55,560 nucleotides of DNA from contig JAGWXI010000007.1 of NCBI GenBank assembly GCA_018969975.1, positions 1 to 55,560 of the forward strand. Direction: 5' to 3'. The stretch comes from Burkholderiales bacterium (lineage in GTDB: Bacteria; Pseudomonadota; Gammaproteobacteria; Burkholderiales; Burkholderiaceae_C). The notes beneath the pieces were generated by a model. That model worked only from the letters and a program-made list of their open reading frames with translations, searched no databases and was not told the origin of the DNA. Position numbers and translations under genes: made by a program. Positions within the stretch are counted from its first letter, which is position 1; each line of letters begins with the position of its first letter. Below are positions 29,690 to 38,803 of the stretch, piece by piece.

Positions 29690-31117
29690 CTAGAAATTCA
29701 AAGTACGCTTATCAACAGCTAACGCCGCTTCTTTTGTGGCCTCAGATAACGAAGGATGTGCATGGCAAATACGCGCGATATCTTCTGCAGATGCTTTGAA
29801 TTCCATCGCCACGACGGCCTCTGAAATCAACTCGCTAGCCATGGGGCCCACAATATGCACGCCCAAAATTTCATCCGTAGTGGCATCTGCTAAAAACTTC
29901 ACCATACCAGTGGTATCGCCTAAAGCGCGTGCGCGACCGTTGGCCAAGAAGGGGAAGGTTCCCGCTTTGTAAGCCACGCCATCGGCTTTGAGTTGTTGTT
30001 CCGTGCGGCCAACCCACGCGATTTCAGGACTGGTGTAAATCACCCAAGGAATGGTGTTGAAGTTAACGTGGCCGTGTTGCCCAGCGATACGCTCTGCCAC
30101 TGCAACGCCCTCTTCTTCTGCTTTGTGCGCAAGCATAGGGCCGCGCACCACATCACCCACGGCCCACACACCGGGCACATTGGTTTTGCAGTCACCGTCC
30201 ACCACAATGGCGCCACGCTCGTCTAGTTGCAGGCCAATCGCTTCAGCACCTAAGCCAATGGTGTTGGGTACGCGGCCAATCGACACGATGAGTTTGTCTG
30301 CATCCAATGTCTGCGCTTCCCCTTTGGCGTTGGTATAAGCAATCGATACGCCTTTTTTACCGTTGCTGATTTCACCCACTTTGACACCGAGTTCAATCTT
30401 CAAACCTTGCTTGTCAAACGCTTTTTTAGCTTCTTTGGCGATTTGCTCATCTACCGCACCCAAGAAAGTGGGAAGACCTTCCAAAATTGTGACCTCTGCA
30501 CCTAAGCGACGCCAGACCGAGCCCATTTCTAAGCCAATGACGCCCGAACCAATCAGGGCGAGTTTTTTGGGAACGCTACCCATGCGCAATGCGCCGTCGT
30601 TAGACAAGATATGGACTTCGTCAAATGGTGTGCCGGGCAACGCGCGGGCGTTTGAGCCGGTAGCGATGATGACTTGTTTACCTACGATCGATTCTTCTGC
30701 CTTGCCCGTAACTTTGACTTCAAAGCCACCATCAATCGCATTGGCAAAGGTTCCACGTCCATGAAAAAAAGTAATTTTGTTCTTTTTGAACAAATACAAA
30801 ATGCCATCGTTGTTTTGTTTGACCACGGTGTCTTTGCGGCCAAGCATTTTGGCTACATCCATCTTCACATCTTTGGCTGAAATACCGTGGTCTGCAAAGT
30901 GGTGGTTGGCGTGGTCAAAGTGTTCGCTCGATTGCAACAATGCTTTGGAAGGAATGCAGCCTACATTGGTACAGGTACCGCCAGGCGCTGGGCCGCCCTC
31001 TGCGTTTTTCCATTCATCGATACAGGCCACTTGAAAACCAAGTTGTGCAGCGCGAATGGCGGCAATGTAACCACCAGGGCCACCGCCAATGACTACGACG
31101 TCGAATTGTTTACTCAT
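29690..31117 (-). CDS. lpdA: Dihydrolipoyl dehydrogenase (E3) of the 2-oxoglutarate dehydrogenase cluster
   Basis: A 475-residue flavoprotein with the FAD site VVIGGGPGGYIAAIRA near the N-terminus, the redox disulfide in GGTCTNVGCIPSKALL, the NAD site GSGVIGLEMGSVWRRLG and the C-terminal active-site HAHPSLSEA. It reoxidises dihydrolipoamide and reduces NAD. It lacks a lipoyl domain, unlike the second E3 at 51052. It follows sucB but is separated from it by an intrinsic terminator. GAGAG upstream of the ATG may serve as its ribosome binding site. Confidence 0.96.
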   Translation of the reverse strand: MSKQFDVVVIGGGPGGYIAAIRAAQLGFQVACIDEWKNAEGGPAPGGTCTNVGCIPSKALLQSSEHFDHANHHFADHGISAKDVKMDVAKMLGRKDTVVKQNNDGILYLFKKNKITFFHGRGTFANAIDGGFEVKVTGKAEESIVGKQVIIATGSNARALPGTPFDEVHILSNDGALRMGSVPKKLALIGSGVIGLEMGSVWRRLGAEVTILEGLPTFLGAVDEQIAKEAKKAFDKQGLKIELGVKVGEISNGKKGVSIAYTNAKGEAQTLDADKLIVSIGRVPNTIGLGAEAIGLQLDERGAIVVDGDCKTNVPGVWAVGDVVRGPMLAHKAEEEGVAVAERIAGQHGHVNFNTIPWVIYTSPEIAWVGRTEQQLKADGVAYKAGTFPFLANGRARALGDTTGMVKFLADATTDEILGVHIVGPMASELISEAVVAMEFKASAEDIARICHAHPSLSEATKEAALAVDKRTLNF

Positions 31118-31135
31118 GATGCATATCTCTCAGAT

Positions 31136-31160
31136 AAAAAACGCCCCCAATAAAGGGGGC
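31136..31160 (-). terminator. Intrinsic terminator between sucB and lpd
   Basis: Read on the minus strand this is GCCCCC-TTTATT-GGGGGC followed within one base by six T residues (31141 down to 31136). A 6-bp all-GC stem with a U-run is a textbook rho-independent terminator. It stands 16 bases after the sucB stop and 18 bases before the lpd start, inside what would otherwise be a sucAB-lpd operon, so it should lower lpd and zapE transcription relative to sucAB. Confidence 0.88.
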
Positions 31161-31175
31161 ATTCAAAGCGGTTGA

Positions 31176-32423
31176 TTAGATGTCGAACAAGAGACGCGCT
31201 GGATCTTCCAAGGCCTCTTTCATCGCGACCAAGCCCAAGACAGCTTCGCGGCCGTCGATGATGCGGTGGTCGTAAGACATTGCAAAGTAGTTCATGGGGC
31301 GCACCACCACTTGGCCGTTTTCCACCATCGCACGGTCTTTGGTGGCGTGCACACCCAAAATCGCAGACTGTGGTGGGTTGATGATCGGGGTCGACATCAT
31401 CGAACCAAAAGTACCGCCGTTAGAGATAGAGAAAGTACCGCCCGTCATCTCTTCAATACCGAGTTTGCCGTCACGCGCTTTCACGCCAAATTCAGCAATC
31501 TTCTTCTCGATATCGGCAAAACTCATTTGGTCGGCATTGCGCAGAATAGGCACCACCAAACCACGGGGTGAACCCACAGCAATACCAATGTCGAAGTAGC
31601 CGTGGTAGACGATGTCATTGCCGTCTACCGAAGCGTTCAATACAGGGAATTTCTTCAAAGCATGGACTGCAGCTTTGACGAAGAAGCTCATAAAGCCCAA
31701 CTTAACGCCATGTTCTTTTTCGAAACGCTCTTGCATGCGCTTGCGCATTTCCATCACAGGCGCCATATTGATTTCGTTGAACGTCGTCAAAATCGCATTG
31801 GTCGATTGCGATTGCAACAAACGCTCTGCCACACGAGCGCGCAAGCGTGTCATCGGCACACGTTGTTCAGGACGTTCGCCCAAATTCACCGCTGGACCAC
31901 TTACGGCAGGCAATGCTTTGGTGGGAACACCGGTTGGAATCACTGCAGCAGCTGCTGGGTTGGCAACAGCCGATAAAACATCACCTTTGGTGACACGTCC
32001 ATCTTTGCCAGAACCTGCAACAGATCCTGCGGCCATGTTGTTGTCGGCCATCAGCTTGGCGGCAGCGGGCATTGCGACGCCTGCTTTGCTGTTAGATGCG
32101 GGAGCACTAGCTTGGGCAACTGGGGTTGCAGCAGGTGCAGCGGCCTTTGCCGGAGCGGATGCAGGAGCTGCTGCAACTTTGCCGTCCGTATCAATACGTG
32201 CAATCAATTGCTCAGCAGTGACTGTGCCGCCATCTGCCACCAAAATTTCAGACAAAACGCCGGCAGATGGGGCGGGTACTTCGAGCACGACTTTGTCGGT
32301 TTCAATTTCAATCAAGATTTCATCTGTGGCGACTGAATCGCCCACTTTCTTTTTCCATTGCAACATGGTGGCTTCCGCCACCGACTCAGACAACTGAGGG
32401 ACTTTCACTTCAACGATAGCCAT
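31176..32423 (-). CDS. sucB: 2-oxoglutarate dehydrogenase E2 (dihydrolipoyl succinyltransferase)
   Basis: A 415-residue E2 with one lipoyl domain (lipoylated lysine in [13 protein letters not shown], about residue 43), an Ala/Pro-rich linker, an E3-binding domain ([30 protein letters not shown]) and the catalytic domain ending [15 protein letters not shown]. It transfers the succinyl group to CoA in the citric acid cycle. It lies 30 bases after sucA. The strong terminator just downstream ends the sucAB unit. Confidence 0.97.
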   Translation of the reverse strand: MAIVEVKVPQLSESVAEATMLQWKKKVGDSVATDEILIEIETDKVVLEVPAPSAGVLSEILVADGGTVTAEQLIARIDTDGKVAAAPASAPAKAAAPAATPVAQASAPASNSKAGVAMPAAAKLMADNNMAAGSVAGSGKDGRVTKGDVLSAVANPAAAAVIPTGVPTKALPAVSGPAVNLGERPEQRVPMTRLRARVAERLLQSQSTNAILTTFNEINMAPVMEMRKRMQERFEKEHGVKLGFMSFFVKAAVHALKKFPVLNASVDGNDIVYHGYFDIGIAVGSPRGLVVPILRNADQMSFADIEKKIAEFGVKARDGKLGIEEMTGGTFSISNGGTFGSMMSTPIINPPQSAILGVHATKDRAMVENGQVVVRPMNYFAMSYDHRIIDGREAVLGLVAMKEALEDPARLLFDI

Positions 32424-32453
32424 ATAAATCTTTCTGAATATTTTTTAATATGT

Positions 32454-35318
32454 TTATTTGGTGAGCACAAAGCCCTTGATCTTGGCGAATGCGCCGTCAA
32501 CCAATGCCTTTTGCTGTTCTTGGTGCAGGTGTGAATAACCGACAGCAGGCGATGCAGACGCTGCACGACCCGAATAACCGAGTCGTTGTCCACTGCTCAT
32601 GTTTTCGTGGATGTAGTGCTGCACAAAGAACCAAGCACCTTGGTTTTGTGGTTCGTCTTGCGTCCACACCAATTCTGTGGCGTTGGGGTATTTTTTCAAC
32701 TCGGCTGCAAACGCCTTGTGCGGGAAGGGGTACAACTGTTCGACGCGCAATATCGCCACATCGTCTGCACCGTTTTCTTCGCGCTTTTTGACCAAGTCGT
32801 AATAGACCTTGCCAGAGCACACCAACACCCGCTTGACTTTGTCTGCCTTGATGGCTTTGTTCTCAGGAATGATGGTTTGGAAACTGCCTTTGACAAACTC
32901 AGACACAGGCGAAGTTGCATCTTTGTTACGCAACAATGACTTCGGTGTGAAGATGATGAGCGGCTTGCGCAAATCACGCACCATTTGGCGTCGTAAAACG
33001 TGGAAGATTTGGCTCGCTGTTGTAGGCTGAACGATCTGCATGTTCGTGTCAGCAGCCAACTGCATGAAGCGCTCTAAACGTGCAGAGCTGTGTTCAGGGC
33101 CTTGGCCCTCATAGCCATGCGGCAACATCAGTGTTAGACCATTGACACGGCCCCACTTCACTTCGCCAGAGGCAATGAATTGGTCGATCACCACTTGCGC
33201 ACCATTCGCGAAATCTCCGAACTGTGCTTCCCATACCACCAAGGTGTTGGGGTCGTTGGAGGCGTAGCCGTATTCGAAGCCAAGAACGGCCTCTTCGGAC
33301 AAGATGGAATCAATCACCACGAATGGGGCTTGGTTCTCAGCGACGTTTTGCAAAGCCACATAAGTACCGGTGTCCCACTTTTCACGGTTTTGGTCATGGA
33401 TAACAGCATGCCTGTGGGTAAAAGTACCGCGTCCGCAGTCTTCGCCTGATAGACGGACGGGATAACCACTGGCCACCAACGAGGCAAAGGCCATGTGTTC
33501 ACCCATTCCCCAATCCACAGGGATATCGCCACGTCCCATTGCTGCGCGATCGTCATAGACTTTTTTCACCAATTGGTGTGGTGTAACGCTTGTAGGAATG
33601 GCTGAAATTTTTTCAGCCAAACGCTTCCACTCGGACATTGGAATAGAAGTTTCGCCTGCATCCGTCCATTTCTTGCCCAAGAAAGGCGCCCAATCAACGG
33701 TGTACTTGGTTTTGAAGTTAGTCAAAACAGGGTCATCGGTGTGTTTACCAGCATCTAGCGCAGCGCGGTAAGACTTGACCATATCGTCACCCAAGGTTTC
33801 ACCCAAACCTTGTGCAGCCAATTTATCTGCAAAGAGTTTGCGGGTACCAGGATGAGCGGCAATTTTTTTGTACATCAACGGTTGGGTCAGTGCCGGAGTG
33901 TCTTGCTCGTTGTGGCCCAATTTACGGAAACACACGATATCTAACACTACATCTTTTTTGAACGTCATGCGGTAGTCCAGTGCCATTTGGGTAGCGAGCA
34001 CGACTGCCTCCGGATCATCACCATTGACGTGCAACACAGGCGCTTCCACCATCTTGACGATGTCGGTACAGAAAACGCTAGAGCGCATATCACGGGGATC
34101 CGAGGTGGTGAAACCGATTTGGTTGTTGATGATGATGTGTAGCGTTCCACCCGTGGAGTAGCCTCGTGTTTGCGCCAATGCAAAGGTTTCTTGGTTAACA
34201 CCTTGTCCACCAAATGCAGCATCGCCATGGACCAAGACAGGAAGTACTTGTGATCCATGCGGATCAGCGCGACGGTCCATACGGGCTCGAACGGAGCCTT
34301 CGACAACGGGGTTCACAATCTCAAGGTGTGATGGGTTGAACGCTAGGGACAAATGCACTGGACCGCCCGCGGTGCTGACGTCTGAACTAAAGCCTTGGTG
34401 GTATTTCACATCACCAGCAGGCAATTCTTCCGGAGCGGTGTGGTCAAACTCGGCAAATAAATCAGCTGGTAATTTGCGCATGGTGTTGACCAGCACATTG
34501 AGACGGCCTCGATGGGCCATACCAATAACAATTTCTTGGACGCCTTGGGCACTGGCCTTGTGGATTAATTCATCCATCGCCGCAATAAAACTCTCGCCCC
34601 CTTCTAGAGAAAAGCGTTTCTGGCCTACGTATTTGGTGTGAAGAAATCGTTCTAGGCCTTCAGCAGCAGTCAAACGCTCCAAGATTTGTTTTTTCTTTTC
34701 AGCGTTGAAATTAGGCTTACTACGAATGGATTCGAGTTTTTCTTGCCACCAGCGTTTTTCAGCTTGGTCAGTGGCGTACATGTATTCGGCGCCAAGCGTG
34801 CCGCAATAGGTTTCACGCAAGGCATTGAGCAACTCACGCAATGACATGCTGTTTTTGCCGAAAAACGTGTTGCTGGTATCAAACACGATTTCTTGGTCTG
34901 CGTCTGTAAAACCATAGAACGCTGGATCTAGGTCTGGTATGGGTGGGCGCTCGGTGCGCTTGAGCGGGTCAAGATCTGCCCAACGTTGGCCTACGTTGCG
35001 ATAGGCTGCAATCAATTGTTGCGCGGCAGTGCGCTTGCGACCCATTTCTGCATCTGCGCTGGCCATGACCACGCGGGTTCCGCCGGACTTCGCACGTTCT
35101 GCAAAGGCATTGATGACTGGCAGATGCGGTATATCTTTGGCATTACTACCGTCGACAGCTGGAACATGTTGCAAGGCATCAAAATACTGACGCCAAGAAT
35201 CTGGAACGCTACCGGGGTTAGAGAGATAGTTTTCGTACATCTCTTCGACGTACGGGGCGTTTCCGCCAAACAAGTAAGTATTGCCCGAATAGGCTTGATA
35301 GACTGATGTCTGTGACAT
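32454..35318 (-). CDS. sucA: 2-oxoglutarate dehydrogenase E1 (thiamine diphosphate)
   Basis: A 954-residue homodimeric E1 of normal length. It has the N-terminal SYLFGGNAPYVEEMYENYL-type segment that binds E2, the thiamine diphosphate site HGDAAFGGQGVNQE with NNQIGFTTS, and the C-terminal DEPQNQGAWFF block. It decarboxylates 2-oxoglutarate. A perfect GGAGGT at 35326-35331 lies 7 bases before the ATG. The leader upstream is structured and resembles the conserved sucA RNA of Burkholderiales (separate entry). Confidence 0.97.
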   Translation of the reverse strand: MSQTSVYQAYSGNTYLFGGNAPYVEEMYENYLSNPGSVPDSWRQYFDALQHVPAVDGSNAKDIPHLPVINAFAERAKSGGTRVVMASADAEMGRKRTAAQQLIAAYRNVGQRWADLDPLKRTERPPIPDLDPAFYGFTDADQEIVFDTSNTFFGKNSMSLRELLNALRETYCGTLGAEYMYATDQAEKRWWQEKLESIRSKPNFNAEKKKQILERLTAAEGLERFLHTKYVGQKRFSLEGGESFIAAMDELIHKASAQGVQEIVIGMAHRGRLNVLVNTMRKLPADLFAEFDHTAPEELPAGDVKYHQGFSSDVSTAGGPVHLSLAFNPSHLEIVNPVVEGSVRARMDRRADPHGSQVLPVLVHGDAAFGGQGVNQETFALAQTRGYSTGGTLHIIINNQIGFTTSDPRDMRSSVFCTDIVKMVEAPVLHVNGDDPEAVVLATQMALDYRMTFKKDVVLDIVCFRKLGHNEQDTPALTQPLMYKKIAAHPGTRKLFADKLAAQGLGETLGDDMVKSYRAALDAGKHTDDPVLTNFKTKYTVDWAPFLGKKWTDAGETSIPMSEWKRLAEKISAIPTSVTPHQLVKKVYDDRAAMGRGDIPVDWGMGEHMAFASLVASGYPVRLSGEDCGRGTFTHRHAVIHDQNREKWDTGTYVALQNVAENQAPFVVIDSILSEEAVLGFEYGYASNDPNTLVVWEAQFGDFANGAQVVIDQFIASGEVKWGRVNGLTLMLPHGYEGQGPEHSSARLERFMQLAADTNMQIVQPTTASQIFHVLRRQMVRDLRKPLIIFTPKSLLRNKDATSPVSEFVKGSFQTIIPENKAIKADKVKRVLVCSGKVYYDLVKKREENGADDVAILRVEQLYPFPHKAFAAELKKYPNATELVWTQDEPQNQGAWFFVQHYIHENMSSGQRLGYSGRAASASPAVGYSHLHQEQQKALVDGAFAKIKGFVLTK

Positions 35319-35430
35319 TGCGCTGACCTCCGTTTCCCTTCAGGAAACATTAGCTGGTTGAAAAAAACCCACCGCGACACGGCTGGACCGGATGGCGGAA
35401 GCGAGAGGGGTTGTAGGAACCCCAAACAGG
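35319..35430 (-). promoter_or_regulatory. Structured sucA leader, candidate sucA RNA motif
   Basis: Just before the sucA Shine-Dalgarno (35326-35331) stands a perfect hairpin GTTTCC-TGAAG-GGAAAC (35332-35348, minus strand). About 60 bases further upstream is a second perfect hairpin, GGGGTT-CCTAC-AACCCC (35407-35423), with a GC-rich segment and a T-tract between them. The TTTCC arm could pair with GGAAA or, with G-U pairs, with the GGAGG Shine-Dalgarno, so ribosome access might be switched. A conserved sucA RNA motif overlapping the sucA Shine-Dalgarno is known from Burkholderiales; the match is inferred from position, taxon and structure, not from a model search. Confidence 0.55.
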
Positions 35431-35497
35431 CTGCATTGTGCCACTTAAGTAACCGAATTATCGAAGTGATAAAGACAAAAAAGAAAATTGATGACCT

Positions 35498-37393
35498 TCA
35501 AGCAATCAAGTCTTGGATTTGCTTGAGTGCAAGTGGATCGTCCATGGTGGTTAAGTCGCCAGGGTCTCTTTTTTCACAGACAGCTTGGATAGCCCTTCGC
35601 AACAATTTTCCGCTGCGGGTTTTGGGCAGGGCACTCACAAACAACACGCGCGCAGGACGCGCTACAGCACCAAGCTGGTTGTCAACCACCTTCATCACTT
35701 CGCCTTCTAGCTTAAAACGGGCAGCGGCATCACCGAGGGCTGAAGCATCTTTGGCAATGGCAAACGCCATAGCAACTTGACCTTTGAGCTGGTCTGCCAC
35801 ACCCACCACGGCCACTTCAGCTATGTTGGGATGGCTTGAAATACTCTCCTCAATTTCGCGGGTACCTAAGCGATGTCCTGCAACGTTTATCACGTCATCG
35901 GTTCGTCCTAATATGAAGTAATACCCATCTTCATCTCTCACTGCCCAGTCAAAAGTGCTGTAGAGCATTTTGTTGGGTACTGTTTTCCAGTAGGTGTTGA
36001 CAAAACGTGCGTCATCTCTCCAGACAGTTTGTAAGTTACCGGGCGGTAGTGGGCCTTCGATGGTTAAAACACCTTTTTGGTTAGCACCTGTAAGTTCTTC
36101 ACCAGTTTGATCATCTACCAATTTGACCGCATATCCATAAACTGCTTTGCCTGGAGATCCGAATTTACTGGTTGCTTTTTCAACGCCATTACAAATAGTC
36201 AATATCGGCCATCCGGTCTCGGTTTGCCAATAGTTGTCAATGATGGGGATGCCCCCTAAGCCTTGCGAAATCCATTTGGCGGTGGGTTCATCCAAGGGCT
36301 CACCCGCTAAAAATAATGCCTTCAACGTAGATAGGTTGTATTTGGTTAATAAAGCAGGGTCCTGCTTTTTCAAAACTCGAATAGCTGTGGGCGCACTAAA
36401 CATGACACTGACTTTGTACTTTTCCACCAGACTCCACCAAATGCCACCGTCAGGACGAATCGGCAGACCCTCGTAAAGAATCGTGGCCATGCCACCAATG
36501 AGCGGCCCATAAATGATGTAGCTATGCCCCACTACCCAGCCAATGTCACTGGTGCAAAAGAAAGTTTCGCCGGGTTTGCCTTGAAAAATATGGGGAATAC
36601 TGCTCGCCAATGCAACAGCGTATCCTCCGGTATCACGCTGAACGCCTTTGGGTTTGCCAGTTGTTCCTGAGGTATAGAGTGTGTAACTAGGATGGGTCGA
36701 CTCCACCCATTCGCAAGGCACTTGGGCATGAAGATGCTTGTCACGCTCTTGCTCATAGTCAAAGTCTCGGCCGGCGACGTAGTCAAATTCAGCCAAATGG
36801 CGATTGACCATCAAAACTGCATGGGGTTTGTGGCTTGAGAGCTCGATAGCTTCATCCAACAAAGGCTTGTAGGGCACTACCTTGCCGCCACGCGATCCAG
36901 CATCTGCGCTGATGATGACTTTAGGACCCGCATCTTCTATGCGGGTTGCCAAAGAATGGGAGGCAAATCCACCAAAGACAACTGAATGGATAGCACCAAT
37001 CCGTGCACAAGCCAACATAGCAAAAGAAGCCTCGGCAATCATTGGCATGTATATCAAGACACGATCGCCTTTGACCACACCCAAGTTTTGCAAAATTGCA
37101 GCCATGCGTTGCACTTCTGCATGCAACTCTTTGTAGGAATATGTTTTTTCTTGCTCAGTTTCAGTAGATACAAAAATGAGCGCTGCTTGGTCACCACGCT
37201 CTTTGAGGTGCCTATCTACTGCGTTGTGGCACAAATTGGTGGTACCGCCAACGAACCATTTGGCAAAAGGCGGATTGGAATAATCGCAGATCTGTTGAGG
37301 CGGTTTTTGCCAATCCAACAGTTTGGCTTGCTCCGCCCAAAAATTGTCACGGTCAGCGATGGAACGCTTGTGGAACTGCTCAAAAGAACCCAT
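35498..37393 (-). CDS. prpE: Propionyl-CoA synthetase (AMP-forming)
   Basis: A 631-residue acyl-CoA synthetase of the acetyl-/propionyl-CoA synthetase family. It has P-loop YTSGTTGKPKGVQRDTGGY, DIGWVVGHSYIIYGPL, WQTETGWPI and the C-terminal acyl-adenylation lysine in KTRSGKLLRR. The start FEQFHKRSIADRDNFW and the GVQRDTGGY form are closer to PrpE than Acs, though acetate use cannot be excluded. No prpBCD genes are nearby. GGGAGA upstream of the ATG is a fair ribosome binding site. Confidence 0.9.
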   Translation of the reverse strand: MGSFEQFHKRSIADRDNFWAEQAKLLDWQKPPQQICDYSNPPFAKWFVGGTTNLCHNAVDRHLKERGDQAALIFVSTETEQEKTYSYKELHAEVQRMAAILQNLGVVKGDRVLIYMPMIAEASFAMLACARIGAIHSVVFGGFASHSLATRIEDAGPKVIISADAGSRGGKVVPYKPLLDEAIELSSHKPHAVLMVNRHLAEFDYVAGRDFDYEQERDKHLHAQVPCEWVESTHPSYTLYTSGTTGKPKGVQRDTGGYAVALASSIPHIFQGKPGETFFCTSDIGWVVGHSYIIYGPLIGGMATILYEGLPIRPDGGIWWSLVEKYKVSVMFSAPTAIRVLKKQDPALLTKYNLSTLKALFLAGEPLDEPTAKWISQGLGGIPIIDNYWQTETGWPILTICNGVEKATSKFGSPGKAVYGYAVKLVDDQTGEELTGANQKGVLTIEGPLPPGNLQTVWRDDARFVNTYWKTVPNKMLYSTFDWAVRDEDGYYFILGRTDDVINVAGHRLGTREIEESISSHPNIAEVAVVGVADQLKGQVAMAFAIAKDASALGDAAARFKLEGEVMKVVDNQLGAVARPARVLFVSALPKTRSGKLLRRAIQAVCEKRDPGDLTTMDDPLALKQIQDLIA

Positions 37394-37479
37394 CTTTGTG
37401 TCTCCCTATCAATATTTGAAAAATCTTTCAATTATGAGTAGAGCGGTCTTTCAATAAACTGACTTAACGCAAAGAATAC

Positions 37480-38085
37480 CTATCTCATCAAAGCTTCAAT
37501 TTCACTAAAAGCCTCAGATTCAGCACTGCGCATCCACTCATAGAGCACCATTTCAGTCGTCACCAGCTCAGCACCCATGCCTGCTAGTCGGTCAAAAGCA
37601 GCATCTCGATTGCGTTCAGTCATAGAGCTGCAAGCATCTGTGACGATGTAGACATCAAATTCTTGATCAATTAAATCCAGCGCTGTTTGTAATAAGCATA
37701 GGTGGGCCTCGACCCCACCCAAAATAATGGTCTGTCGTAATGTTTCTGGCTCAGATCGTTTTTGTAAATGTTTAGGCAAGCTTCTCGCGTTACCAGTTGG
37801 CGGGTTGCGCACGGTCGGCTTCAGAAGATCCATCAGACCTTCTGCACACGCGCTAAAACACATTTTGGGTAAAACTGAACGGCAAAATTGACGAACTTCA
37901 CCGGAAAGACTGCCCCATTTTTCAGGATGCTGTTCAGTTCCCCAAACAGGAATATCCATCCAATGCGCAGCCTGCGCCAAATTCTTAGCATTGCGAATAA
38001 CCGACTCAGATTCAAAAATAGCCGGCATTAACTGCATTTGGTAATCGACTAAAACGAGCTGGGATTCTTGGTCATCAATCAACAT
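37480..38085 (-). CDS. Isochorismatase-family cysteine hydrolase
   Basis: About 201 residues of the isochorismatase-like fold: the first catalytic Asp in LVLVDYQMQLMPAI, a mid-region PVWGTEQHPEKWGSL, and the nucleophile Cys in GGVEAHLCLLQTALDLI. Members hydrolyse amides or isochorismate; the substrate here is unknown. An insertion of about 25 polar residues (near PTGNARSLPKHLQKRSEPET) precedes the GGVEAHLC strand. I chose the ATG at 38085 (MLIDDQES) by family alignment; ATG 38145 or a start at 38160 would add 20-25 residues. No ribosome binding site decides. Confidence 0.78.
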   Translation of the reverse strand: MLIDDQESQLVLVDYQMQLMPAIFESESVIRNAKNLAQAAHWMDIPVWGTEQHPEKWGSLSGEVRQFCRSVLPKMCFSACAEGLMDLLKPTVRNPPTGNARSLPKHLQKRSEPETLRQTIILGGVEAHLCLLQTALDLIDQEFDVYIVTDACSSMTERNRDAAFDRLAGMGAELVTTEMVLYEWMRSAESEAFSEIEALMR

Positions 38086-38186
38086 AAATGGGCGAATGTG
38101 CTGTGAAGGCGCTAGTTTGAGAAGGAGTGGGCAAGTATCGTGCATCCCAGTTGCAAACAACTAGTGCGTGTAAACCCGAATCAAAT

Positions 38187-38196
38187 CAAGTACTTG
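38187..38196. promoter_or_regulatory. 10-bp palindrome CAAGTACTTG in a divergent intergenic region
   Basis: A perfect 10-bp palindrome lies between the isochorismatase-family gene (-) and the NlpC/P60 gene (+). Its position could suit an operator, but no regulator gene is adjacent, and a 10-bp palindrome can occur by chance. Confidence 0.25.
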
Positions 38197-38217
38197 TGCT
38201 AAGGAGTAAAAATTAAA

Positions 38218-38248
38218 TTGAGGTTATTCACCTTACTCACCTTACAAT
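38218..38248 (+). promoter_or_regulatory. Candidate promoter of the NlpC/P60 gene with tandem 9-mer
   Basis: TTGAGG (38218-38223) and TACAAT (38243-38248) resemble -35 and -10 boxes with a long 19-base spacer. The spacer contains two head-to-tail copies of TCACCTTAC (38228-38236 and 38237-38245). The ATG at 38258 is only about 10 bases after the -10 box and has no Shine-Dalgarno sequence, so if this promoter is real the mRNA would be nearly leaderless. Confidence 0.35.
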
Positions 38249-38257
38249 TGTCGGCTT

Positions 38258-38803
38258 ATGAATTTACGCTGTCTGTTATTGGTTTGTCTGATTGCCAGTG
38301 CCCATGCTGCGCCTTACAGCGGGCCATCTGACGATTTAGAAATCTATTTATCCGACAGCGGGCTCATCTCCAAAATAAGCAAAGTCAGTCAAAACGTCAG
38401 CGACAGAGCTTCCGATTTGGTAATCAACGCCATGGGATTTTTGGGCGTTCCCTACCGTCGTGGTGGATCTGACGATAGCGGCTTTGATTGCAGCGGTTTT
38501 GTTCGATCGATGTATGAACAAACTCTTGGTAAGGTCTTGCCCCGCAGTGCGCGTGACCAAGCTAATGCCACTGAAAAAATAGATAAGACTGAGTTGCAGC
38601 CCGGTGATTTAGTTTTCTTCAACACCATGCGACAAACCTTCAGCCATGTTGGCATTTACGTGGGTGACCATAAATTTATCCATTCACCACGCCCCGGCAA
38701 AGAGGTGAAGGTAGAAGACATGCGGCAAACTTATTGGGTAAATCGTTTCACCGGAGCTCGCAGAGTGGACAACCACCCCAACTCTGGAAGTTCCAAAAAT
38801 TAA
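38258..38803 (+). CDS. NlpC/P60 family peptidoglycan endopeptidase
   Basis: A 181-residue exported hydrolase. Residues 1-18 are a signal peptide (ending AHA). The NlpC/P60 domain has catalytic Cys78 in GFDCSGFVRSMY, His130 in FSHVGIYVG and the third polar residue His142 in FIHSPRPG. Such enzymes cut peptide stems of peptidoglycan between D-Glu and the diamino acid in the periplasm. No binding domain such as LysM or SH3 is present. Its stop overlaps the convergent MFS stop by 3 bases. Confidence 0.9.
   Translation: MNLRCLLLVCLIASAHAAPYSGPSDDLEIYLSDSGLISKISKVSQNVSDRASDLVINAMGFLGVPYRRGGSDDSGFDCSGFVRSMYEQTLGKVLPRSARDQANATEKIDKTELQPGDLVFFNTMRQTFSHVGIYVGDHKFIHSPRPGKEVKVEDMRQTYWVNRFTGARRVDNHPNSGSSKN

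Noticed and set aside
31612-32397. Open frame of 261 codons on the plus strand opposite sucB
   Set aside because: Ala/Ser/Thr-rich shadow of the sucB linker, with no domain features.
35358-35780. Plus-strand frame covering the sucA leader and the end of prpE
   Set aside because: It runs antisense into conserved prpE, has no ribosome binding site and shows no family motif; the region is better explained as the sucA leader.
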